This document shows, piece by piece, positions 57,155 through 64,000 of a DNA stretch of 64,000 bases. The notes beneath the pieces were generated by a model. It was given only the letters and a program-made list of their open reading frames with translations, had not been told where the DNA came from and did not search any database. The position numbers and the translations under genes are program-made. The DNA comes from an uncultured Planctomycetaceae bacterium (lineage in GTDB: Bacteria > Planctomycetota > Planctomycetia > Planctomycetales > Planctomycetaceae), in contig CALSLT010000006.1 of NCBI GenBank assembly GCA_943787265.1, positions 434,001-498,000 on the forward strand, written 5' to 3'. Numbering within the stretch: the first letter of the stretch is position 1; every line of letters begins with the position of its first letter.

Positions 57155-58357
57155 TCAGCTCGGAGAGTTCACCCGCTGCCACTTCATGACTTTGACGATT
57201 TGCTTTGCCACCGCCTCAGCAACTGGCGGGACGACCGCATTGCCATACTGCTTGTAGGCTCGCGTGTCTGAGACCACCTGATTCTCTGCATACTCCGGCG
57301 GGAAGCCCATCAGCCGCGCGGCTTCCAGAGGCATCAGGCGTCGAGGACCTTTTCGTTTTTGAGGGATCAGGATCTCGGCACCGTCTTTGTAGTAGCGGGC
57401 GCTGAGCGTTCGACTGATCCCGTCGAGGTCGGTCATGCCGAACCCGAATCCGTTGCCTTTGGCTGCATGCTTCTTCTTGTATTCCTGCAGGTAGTTCCAC
57501 AGTTTGTCGCTAAGCGTGTACTTCGCTGGAACGCTCTTTGTCGGTTCGAGAATGTCTCGAAATTTTGGCCGTGCGCCGTCCGGTGGATCTGGAAATTCGA
57601 ATGGCGGGTTATCTCCGTAAATATCGCGGCGGAAGCCAACGATAAAAATTCGTTCGCGGTGCTGCGGCACGTAGTCGGCAGCGTCGATCGTCTGATCAAA
57701 GACCGCGTAACCGAGATCTGACAAACGCCCTCGAATCGTTCGCCAGGTGTCGCCTTTGTTATGCGATCTCAGATTCTTGACGTTTTCGAGCAACAGGATT
57801 TCCGGCTGTTTTCTGTCGATGATTTCCGCCAATTGGAAAAACAGTGTCCCTTGAGCTTTGTCCTTGAATCCGTGGTCCCGCCCCAAGCTTTTCTTTTTGG
57901 AGACTCCGGCGATCGAAAACGGCTGACACGGAAAACCGGCAGCCAGCAGATGATGTTCAGGAACGCCCTCTCCCGAAACAAAATCCTGAATGTCACCGGC
58001 AGGTTCTTCGCCGAACCATGCCCGGTAGGTCTTTTGAGCGTAGGAATCGATCTCGCTCGAGAATACGCAATGGCCGCCTGCTCTCTGCAAACCAATTCGC
58101 AGGCCACCGATTCCGGCAAACAGATCAATAAATCGGAACGGCATTTCGCCATTGAACTGTGAGGCCGCCGGAGGCTCGTCCGGCTTATCAAATAGTGAAG
58201 GGCCTTTCGATCGATCCATCGCCTCTTCAATCAGAGAAACGATGAACGCTTTCTGTGACAACCCCGTGCGTTTCGACGCTCGCTGAACCCAGCTGTGGAT
58301 CGGCTGTGGAACTCGGATATTCAACTGAGCTGGATCGTCGGCCATGTGCATCTCCAC
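57155..58357 (-). CDS. Ribbon-helix-helix / DNA cytosine-5 methyltransferase fusion
   Basis: 400 residues (ATG at 58357; the ATG at 58345 is also possible). Residues 11-50 (LNIRVPQPIHSWVQRASKRT then GLSQKAFIVSLIEEAMD) look like an Arc/HicB-type ribbon-helix-helix. The rest is a complete C5 methyltransferase: motif I FRFIDLFAGIGGLRIGLQ, motif IV GFPCQPFSIAG with catalytic Cys144, motif VI ENVKNL, motif VIII QHRERIFIVGFR and motif X YGNAVVPPVAEAVAKQ. It transfers methyl from S-adenosylmethionine to a cytosine; the target site cannot be read. No restriction endonuclease is adjacent, so it may be an orphan methylase. Confidence 0.92.
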   Translation of the reverse strand: MEMHMADDPAQLNIRVPQPIHSWVQRASKRTGLSQKAFIVSLIEEAMDRSKGPSLFDKPDEPPAASQFNGEMPFRFIDLFAGIGGLRIGLQRAGGHCVFSSEIDSYAQKTYRAWFGEEPAGDIQDFVSGEGVPEHHLLAAGFPCQPFSIAGVSKKKSLGRDHGFKDKAQGTLFFQLAEIIDRKQPEILLLENVKNLRSHNKGDTWRTIRGRLSDLGYAVFDQTIDAADYVPQHRERIFIVGFRRDIYGDNPPFEFPDPPDGARPKFRDILEPTKSVPAKYTLSDKLWNYLQEYKKKHAAKGNGFGFGMTDLDGISRTLSARYYKDGAEILIPQKRKGPRRLMPLEAARLMGFPPEYAENQVVSDTRAYKQYGNAVVPPVAEAVAKQIVKVMKWQRVNSPS

Positions 58358-58429
58358 TTTGGGCAGGTTGCGAGGATGCTAGCAACCTGTCCCAGCGGAA
58401 CAAGGCGTCGAATTGGATTTCGCCTGCCG

Positions 58430-60952
58430 TCAGCTGGCCGGGCCAGCGAGTGCGACTGCTGCTGGCTGGACTCGAGGAAGAGTGTTTGGATCCTTGCGGG
58501 ATTCTCCCTGCTTGATCAGCCAGCGAATCATCAGAAAGGCGGCTCCGGCGCAGGTCATCAGCGTCAGGAAGTTGTACCGCAGCGTGTCATTCGGGCAGGA
58601 CACGAACCACGAGATCAGGTCGTTATCGATCCAGTCGGGTTTCGATTCGGTGAGCGACGCACTTGCTTGCCCATGGAAGACGGCGAGGCTGTTGAAACAG
58701 AGGTGGAAGGCGACACCGGGCCACAGGCTGTTGCTTCGGACTGCGATTAAGCCGAGGACCATTCCCAGCAGCGACGCGTTGAAGACTTGCTGAGGGACCA
58801 TGTGGATCAGGCCGAACGTGATGCTCGATAGAATGATCGCGATGCCCGTCCGGCCGCCGCTTCCGAAGCCGGACAGAATGAATCCTCGGAACGCGACTTC
58901 TTCGCACAGTGCGGGAGTTAACGCGAAGACTCCGATGATGACGTACAGTGGAAGGCTATCGTCTGACATCGCGGCGAAGGCAGCCTTTGCACTGTCGGGC
59001 AGTTGCGGGAAGAAACTCTGCAGACTGGCCAGCAGTTCGATTGCTAATGGATGGAGAACGAACGGCAGCGCGATCGCTACGGCCAACATCCGGCTGCTCG
59101 GCAGTTTCAGTCGTAATGTTTTGCGGGCGCTCGACGTCAGAAGCAGAGCCATAAAGATCGCGGGGGCGGCGATCAGAGCCATTTGCTGAACGACTGCCAG
59201 TTCCATCATTTTTCGGCCGACGTCTTCCGCAGCGACTCCGACCATTGATCCCGTCAGGAGTTTGATCGTCAGGAACTGCAGAAACATCATCAGCATGAAG
59301 CAGCCGGCAGCCATGGCAAATGTTGGCACTGGTTCTTTGTCGCGAAGCAGTTGCCGTAACCAGAGCTTCAGATCGAACTGCTCGGCTTCACGGAACAGGA
59401 CGTCTTCGCTCTTGAATTGTTCAACGGCCCACCACAACGCGATCAGGCTGTAGCCGATGCTCGACATCAGGACCGGCAGCGCGAAGACAAGCACTTCCGT
59501 ATTGCCAGGATTCATCAGCAATGCCTTGAGCAAAAGCGCGGGACCGACAATTGGCATCGCACAATAAAACAACGATGCGCCACCGGTAGCGGTCAGCTCG
59601 ATCGATGGCGACATCGAGAACATCGTCATGCCCATCGTGATCATGAACAGCGGCGTCAGGTAGTACTGCCCTTCTTTGTTGCTGCGAGCAAACGTGGCCA
59701 GCGACAGACACAACGCGCTGAAAAATGCCGCCAACGGAATCAGCAAAATCACCAACCAGAACAGGGCCAGTGGCGTTGGCAGCGGGACGGCTCCCATTCC
59801 GGCTCCAGCGACTCCAGCGGTCATCGAGACGATGTACTTTCCTGTAAAGCCCATGCTGATCAGATTGAGCATCGTCGTCGCCATGCTGAACAGCAGGACG
59901 GTCAGAAACTTTCCAACGACGATCTCAGAACGAGTCGCCGGGCAGATCAGCAGGGTTTCCATCGTGCCGCGTTCTTTTTCGCCGGCAGCCACATCGATGG
60001 CCGGATAGAACGCTCCCGTCAGAGCCATGATGATCAGCAGTGCGGGGAAGATTTTCCCCCACATGCTGGCAGCAATTTCGTCTTCGTTGGCAACATCAAT
60101 TGAAAGCAGGCTGACAGGATCGGGAACCGTTTCCGGAAGCTGAGCCAGTTCGAGTCGATCTTTCAGCAGTTGCCGTTCCCACTTGTCGAGAGCTTCTCGA
60201 ACCCTACGGTAGGCGACGTCAGATTTTTCGTCGGCGCGGTTGCGGACCAGGATCGGTCGCAGCAGCGGCAGAGTCATCAGCTCGTCGTTGTCGCCGTCGC
60301 GATTGGCGAGTAACTCGTTGACTGTTTGGAGGTTTTCGCCGAAGCCATTCGGGACGATCATCAGGACTTGCAGCTTGCTGTTTGCAAACTGCTCGCCGAT
60401 CGTTTTCTTCAGATCCAGATATTCGTCGATCAGCTCTTGGTAGTTCTCCGGTTGATCGGGAGTTTCTCCGCTTTGGATCGCGTTTCGTAATTTCGCAGAC
60501 TGGACTCCAGGAAGTTCGTCGGCGAGGTCAGCGTTCCACGGAGCGAGTTGCGTAACAAGTTTATTTCGCTGCTCAATCAGTTCTCGAATTCGAGCGGCGT
60601 CTGCGAGCAACTGTTTCTGCTCGTCGGCGGTGACGTTTGGTAGTCTGGTTTCATCGTCGGCAGCGTCGGTAAGGACTCGCAGCTTCGAAGACGTTTCCGC
60701 ATTGCGGAACCAGCGAGTCGGGAACGCTCCCTCTTCAACGAGCGGCGGATCAGGCAGTTCGCCCGCGTTGAGAATGACGACCTGCCGAGGTTGCTCGGTA
60801 AAGTACATCGTCATCTGCAGCATGCCGATCCCGAGGCCGGGGTACAGCATGATGGGCAGAACGAGAACCATGAACAGCGTCCGGCGATCGCGCAATTGAT
60901 CCCGCACCTCTCGGTGAAGAATCAGCCAGACGTTTTTCCAGGTAACTTCCAT
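58430..60952 (-). CDS. ABC-2 type permease fused to CPBP intramembrane protease
   Basis: 840 residues. N-terminal NatB-like half: one membrane helix, a large external loop (residues about 45-300), then a membrane cluster (GKIFPALLIIMALTGAFYPA, GEKERGTMETLLICPATRSE). The C-terminal half has further helices and the CPBP/Abi motifs EEVAFRGFILSGFG near 684 and SITFGLIHM, with FHLCFNSLAVFHG as third part; the glutamates, Arg and His of the family are all present. Exports sodium or a small solute in NatAB relatives; what the protease half does is unknown. Its ATPase gene lies 78 nt upstream on the same strand. Confidence 0.9.
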   Translation of the reverse strand: MEVTWKNVWLILHREVRDQLRDRRTLFMVLVLPIMLYPGLGIGMLQMTMYFTEQPRQVVILNAGELPDPPLVEEGAFPTRWFRNAETSSKLRVLTDAADDETRLPNVTADEQKQLLADAARIRELIEQRNKLVTQLAPWNADLADELPGVQSAKLRNAIQSGETPDQPENYQELIDEYLDLKKTIGEQFANSKLQVLMIVPNGFGENLQTVNELLANRDGDNDELMTLPLLRPILVRNRADEKSDVAYRRVREALDKWERQLLKDRLELAQLPETVPDPVSLLSIDVANEDEIAASMWGKIFPALLIIMALTGAFYPAIDVAAGEKERGTMETLLICPATRSEIVVGKFLTVLLFSMATTMLNLISMGFTGKYIVSMTAGVAGAGMGAVPLPTPLALFWLVILLIPLAAFFSALCLSLATFARSNKEGQYYLTPLFMITMGMTMFSMSPSIELTATGGASLFYCAMPIVGPALLLKALLMNPGNTEVLVFALPVLMSSIGYSLIALWWAVEQFKSEDVLFREAEQFDLKLWLRQLLRDKEPVPTFAMAAGCFMLMMFLQFLTIKLLTGSMVGVAAEDVGRKMMELAVVQQMALIAAPAIFMALLLTSSARKTLRLKLPSSRMLAVAIALPFVLHPLAIELLASLQSFFPQLPDSAKAAFAAMSDDSLPLYVIIGVFALTPALCEEVAFRGFILSGFGSGGRTGIAIILSSITFGLIHMVPQQVFNASLLGMVLGLIAVRSNSLWPGVAFHLCFNSLAVFHGQASASLTESKPDWIDNDLISWFVSCPNDTLRYNFLTLMTCAGAAFLMIRWLIKQGESRKDPNTLPRVQPAAVALAGPAS

Positions 60953-61030
60953 AATTTCGGGCTCCAGTCAGGAAGATCGTTCCTGCCAGTGTCCAGGTTG
61001 TAAGTTTGAATTGAATTAAGACTTCGCCAA

Positions 61031-61786
61031 TCAGACGGCAACAGCGGCTTCGTCGTGACGATCGATCAGGGCGAAGAACAGGTCTTCCATCGAGTCCGAT
61101 CCGTGTTGTTCGCAGAGTTCCTGTCGAGTGCCCATCGCCAGGATCTGGCCTTTATGAATCACTGCGACGCGGTCACAAAGTCGTTCGACTTCGGACATGA
61201 TGTGTGTTGAGTAGATGATCGACTTACCGGCGTCGCGAAGCTGAGCGACCGCTTCGATCACGTTTCTTGCGACCAGAACATCCAGCCCGGATGTCGGTTC
61301 GTCGAAAATCAGAACGGGTGGGTCGTGGACGATCGTGCGGGCGATGGAAACTTTCTGAGTCATGCCCGTCGACATTTTTGAGCCGAGCATGTCTTTGAAC
61401 TCGTGCATCCGCAGCATGGTAAAAACTTCATCCATGCGGTGAGCGAGTTTGTCGCCGGTCAGTCCGTAGAGCTTGCCAAAATATTCGACCATTTCCCACG
61501 CGGTCATGCGATCGTAAATGCCCGTATTGTTCGACATGAATCCGATGCGCGATCGAACCTGCTCCGGGTAGTTGGCGACATCGTATCCGGAGATGATTGT
61601 GCGGCCGCTCGTAGGTCGAAGCACGGTGCTCAGGATTCGCAAACACGTCGTCTTACCGGCGCCGTTCGGGCCTAGCAGCCCGAAGACTTCGCCCGGCTTT
61701 ACTTCAAAGCTCACGCCGCCCAACGCCGAAACGATTCCGCGCTTCGGATCGGAAAAGCATTTTGTCAGCTCGCTGACCTCAATCAT
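61031..61786 (-). CDS. ABC transporter ATP-binding protein (NatA-like)
   Basis: 251 residues. Walker [10 protein letters not shown] at residues 39-47, signature region [20 protein letters not shown], Walker [13 protein letters not shown] and the switch His in [20 protein letters not shown]. All catalytic positions are intact and the length is normal. The closest type is the NatA/CcmA-like group of exporters. It forms a pair with the permease/CPBP gene downstream and drives that transporter by ATP hydrolysis on the cytosolic side. Confidence 0.93.
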   Translation of the reverse strand: MIEVSELTKCFSDPKRGIVSALGGVSFEVKPGEVFGLLGPNGAGKTTCLRILSTVLRPTSGRTIISGYDVANYPEQVRSRIGFMSNNTGIYDRMTAWEMVEYFGKLYGLTGDKLAHRMDEVFTMLRMHEFKDMLGSKMSTGMTQKVSIARTIVHDPPVLIFDEPTSGLDVLVARNVIEAVAQLRDAGKSIIYSTHIMSEVERLCDRVAVIHKGQILAMGTRQELCEQHGSDSMEDLFFALIDRHDEAAVAV

Positions 61787-61824
61787 CGTGATGCTCGATT
61801 GTCAGGTGTTACGGTCTCGATGAA

Positions 61825-61871
61825 TCCCCGCGAGATGCGAGGTGAAAGGGGTACACCTCGCGCGCCGCGGG
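61825..61871. repeat. Strong GC-rich hairpin between mqnC and the ABC genes
   Basis: Outer stem CCCCGCG/CGCGGGG (61825-61831 with 61865-61871), internal loop, inner stem GCGAGGTG/CACCTCGC (61836-61843 with 61853-61860), 9-nt loop. In all 15 bp. It lies between the mqnC stop and the ATPase start, all on the minus strand, so it may end the mqn transcript although no T-run follows. Confidence 0.6.
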
Positions 61872-61943
61872 GTTCCCTGCCGAGACTTTACACTCAGGAC
61901 AATGGCAATTGGATGTGCGAATTTGCTCGCTGGGCGAGTTCGC

Positions 61944-63116
61944 TCAGTTCAGAACGGGCAGCGCCACCGAAGCGGCAGGGCTCGGAGTTTCTCCCTGGCC
62001 GAACTCGTCTGCCTCGTCGATGTAATCGTAAAAGACGTTTCTTTGGCGCGGGATGTAGCCGGCTTCGCGGATGCACTTTCGCAACGTTTCGACTGACAGG
62101 TGATACACAGTTCCAGCCTGCGAGACGACGTTCTCTTCGATCATCAGACTGCCCATGTCGTTGGCCCCGAACGACAGCGCGATCTGACCAATCTTCTCAC
62201 CCTGCGTGACCCACGATGACTGAATATTCGGAATGTTGTCCAGGTAGAGACGCCCGATAGCCTGCGTCTTGAGGTACTCGAACGCGCCGGCTTCGGACAA
62301 CTTCGACATATCGACACCGTCTTTGCGGTTGTCGTACCACGGAGCTTCGTGCGGCGGCTGATGCGTCCAGCAGATGAACGCCGTGAATCCACCGGTTTCG
62401 TCCTGCAGACTTCGCAGCCGGTCGAGATGTTCGATGCGTTCTTCCAGCGTTTCCACATGGCCGAACATCATCGTGCTGGTCGACTTGCCACCGATTTTGT
62501 GCCACACGCGGTTCACTTCGAGCCAGCCGTCGGTGAGGACTTTTCCGCGAGTGATCAGTTTGCGGACTCGGTCGACAAGGATCTCACCGCCGCCGCCTGG
62601 CACGCTGCCCAGTCCGGCATCTTTCAAACGCTGCAGCACGGTTTCCAAAGGCAGTTTGCTGAGCTTATGAAAGTGGTGCAGTTCGGGTGGGCTGAAACCG
62701 TGGATGTTGACTTGCGGAAAGGCCGACTTCAGTCCGCTGAGCATTTCCTCGTACCACTCCAGCGGCAGCTTCGGATGCAATCCGCCTTGCATGAGGATTT
62801 GGTCGCCGCCCAGGTCGACGGTTTCCTGCACCTTCTGATGCAACGCTTCCTGCGTGAGCACGTAAACTTCTTCGTGCCCGACCGGTCGATAGAACGCGCA
62901 GAAGTCGCACACCGCCGCGCACGCGTTCGTGTAGTTGATGTTTCGATCGATGTTGTAAGTTCTGTACGGCTCGGGATGCAGCCGCCGAGTGACCGCATCG
63001 GCCGCTTTGCCAATCGCAATCAGGTCGTGCGACTGCAGCAGGGCGAGTCCGTCTTCAGGCGTCAAACGTTCGCCAGCGACGGCCTTATCGAGGATGTGCT
63101 TAATTCCGGAAGACAA
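61944..63116 (-). CDS. mqnC: Cyclic dehypoxanthinyl futalosine synthase MqnC
   Basis: 390 residues from a TTG (63114-63116) with GGAG upstream. Radical-SAM enzyme that cyclises dehypoxanthinyl futalosine in the futalosine route to menaquinone. Cluster cysteines 66, 70 and 73 lie in YTNACAAVCDFCAFYRPVG (CxxxCxxC). Also seen: GGDQILMQGGLHPKLPLEWY, GLGSVPGGGGEILVDRVR and GGFTAFICWTHQP. MqnE is similar, but the NIDRNINYTN start and GGLHP segment fit MqnC better. The start overlaps the end of mqnA by 17 nt, so the two are translated together. Confidence 0.9.
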   Translation of the reverse strand: MSSGIKHILDKAVAGERLTPEDGLALLQSHDLIAIGKAADAVTRRLHPEPYRTYNIDRNINYTNACAAVCDFCAFYRPVGHEEVYVLTQEALHQKVQETVDLGGDQILMQGGLHPKLPLEWYEEMLSGLKSAFPQVNIHGFSPPELHHFHKLSKLPLETVLQRLKDAGLGSVPGGGGEILVDRVRKLITRGKVLTDGWLEVNRVWHKIGGKSTSTMMFGHVETLEERIEHLDRLRSLQDETGGFTAFICWTHQPPHEAPWYDNRKDGVDMSKLSEAGAFEYLKTQAIGRLYLDNIPNIQSSWVTQGEKIGQIALSFGANDMGSLMIEENVVSQAGTVYHLSVETLRKCIREAGYIPRQRNVFYDYIDEADEFGQGETPSPAASVALPVLN

Positions 63117-63993
63117 GGTCCACTCCTTCAGGAGCCAGTCCCGCCTGCACAGCCAGTTGCTGAAACAGTTTGAGGCCGCTTCGTTCGGCCGATGTCAGGC
63201 GGAAGAAAAGATTGTCAGTTAAGTATCGTTCGGCGTTTTCCGCCGGGATGTTCAGCTTGGCCGCTTCTCGCTGAGCGATCTCAGAAATCCGAGCGACGCC
63301 GCGGTCGCGCGATTCGCTCAACATCTGTTCGACATGTGACGAAGCAACTCCACGACGAGCAACCCACATCGCGAACACGAAAGGCAGGCCCGTCCAGGCA
63401 AGCCACTCTTCGCCGAGATCCCACACGGTGTGAAATTCTTCCGTCGGAGCGTGCATCGCTCGATCGCCGATCACCAAAACGGCGTCGGCGTCGGTATGCT
63501 GCACCGACATCTCAATCGGCAGTGGCTTGCGAGCGGGGTCAACGCCGTACCGCTCAAGAAGCATGATTCGAGCGAGCGTCGCGCTGGTCCGCGAGCCTTC
63601 GTCGAGGGCGAGGGTCTGAATCGCGCCGGGATCGACGCGGCTGTAAAGCTTGACGCTGAGCACCGGTCCGCGAGTCGCCACGCAGGCGTCGGAGATTATT
63701 TCGTAATCCGACCCACGCATGTACTCGACCGACGGAATCAGCGCGACGTCCAAATCTCCCGCGGCCAGTTGATCGGCAAGGCGACTTGGGTAATCGAGGC
63801 TGACGTTCGCTTCGGGAAGCAGGCCCGGCAGGTCCTCGATCAGCGGTTTGGAATTCAGATAGCTGACCGCTCCGACCCGAACGGTCGCGCCGGGCGACGA
63901 CGAATTCGCCGCCGATTCGTCGGTTACGTGCGGTGAATTTGGGCGTTCAGACACGGATATTTTGGATTCTGTTGCCAGAAGCTGTTGATTCAT
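63100..63993 (-). CDS. mqnA: Chorismate dehydratase MqnA
   Basis: 297 residues, beginning 7 nt from the window edge. MqnA turns chorismate into 3-enolpyruvyl-benzoate, the first step of the futalosine pathway. The first about 35 residues are not conserved; then VRVGAVSYLNSKPLIEDLPG, LAAGDLDVALIPSVEYMRGS and LALDEGSRTSATLARIML match the family, as does DLGEEWLAWTGLPFVFAMWV. Cytosolic, periplasmic-binding-protein fold. With mqnC it shows that this organism makes menaquinone by the futalosine route. Confidence 0.92.
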   Translation of the reverse strand: MNQQLLATESKISVSERPNSPHVTDESAANSSSPGATVRVGAVSYLNSKPLIEDLPGLLPEANVSLDYPSRLADQLAAGDLDVALIPSVEYMRGSDYEIISDACVATRGPVLSVKLYSRVDPGAIQTLALDEGSRTSATLARIMLLERYGVDPARKPLPIEMSVQHTDADAVLVIGDRAMHAPTEEFHTVWDLGEEWLAWTGLPFVFAMWVARRGVASSHVEQMLSESRDRGVARISEIAQREAAKLNIPAENAERYLTDNLFFRLTSAERSGLKLFQQLAVQAGLAPEGVDLVFRN

Positions 63994-64000
63994 TGGATGC

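Noticed and set aside
1..64000. tRNA, rRNA, CRISPR, transposase or prophage genes
   Set aside because: None was recognised when reading both strands; small structured RNAs could still be missed without a covariance search.

Overview
The window looks like a chromosomal segment of a planctomycete (Planctomycetota). It holds four genes of the planctomycete-expanded cytochrome-domain families (two with DUF1549, one DUF1592/1588/1585 type, plus their DUF1552 and DUF1501 partners), a DUF1559 prepilin-type protein, a sulfatase, several FG-GAP/UnbV proteins, a BlaI/M56 pair and the futalosine menaquinone genes mqnC and mqnA. Shine-Dalgarno sites are often weak and TTG/GTG starts are common. No rRNA, tRNA, CRISPR array, transposase or phage gene was recognised.

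Layout. 1-5.3 kb (minus): a DUF1592 protein, a small unknown protein, a DUF1552 protein and a DUF1549 protein cut by the window edge. 5.7-8.6 kb: an exported sulfatase fused to a PhoD-like phosphoesterase. 8.7-14.7 kb: an unknown membrane protein, a PQQ-propeller remnant, an ECF sigma / membrane anti-sigma-like / Spy-like operon, two unknown proteins (one with an in-frame TAG near its apparent start) and a small FtsH-peptidase-like protein. 14.8-18.8 kb: a DUF1549/DUF1553 plus DUF1501 pair. 18.8-23.4 kb: a SenB-like selenosugar synthase, a SirB1-type protein, an atypical SDR, nadA and a phytanoyl-CoA-dioxygenase-like protein.

23.6-41.8 kb is the most remarkable part. A three-gene set occurs twice: a polytopic membrane protein with C-terminal helical repeats, a seven-CXXCH cytochrome, and an anchored FG-GAP/UnbV protein. 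In both FG-GAP genes the reading frame is interrupted by one TGA at the same place (HKPDG-TGA-x-C-x-W) and continues in the same frame to an UnbV-like C-terminus. In both, an identical 18-nt hairpin follows with its apical loop exactly 20 nt after the TGA and a G as second loop base, as in bacterial SECIS elements. I read these as two selenoproteins with a U-x-C motif. Between the sets lie a TPR protein and a third FG-GAP/UnbV protein without the TGA, on the other strand.

42-50.3 kb: a YqiJ/YqiK-like pair (OB-fold membrane protein, flotillin) and a very large AAA-type 'DNA repair ATPase' gene with five apparent single-base frameshifts. The next two genes (aldo/keto reductase, BlaI) also carry one each, which suggests locally poor sequence rather than three independent gene losses. 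52-57.1 kb: a BlaR1/M56-type protease with a long periplasmic mosaic, and an EF-hand protein. 57.2-64 kb (minus): a ribbon-helix-helix/cytosine methyltransferase fusion, an ABC exporter whose permease is fused to a CPBP protease, and mqnC/mqnA.

All assignments come from reading motifs by eye; no database search was run.
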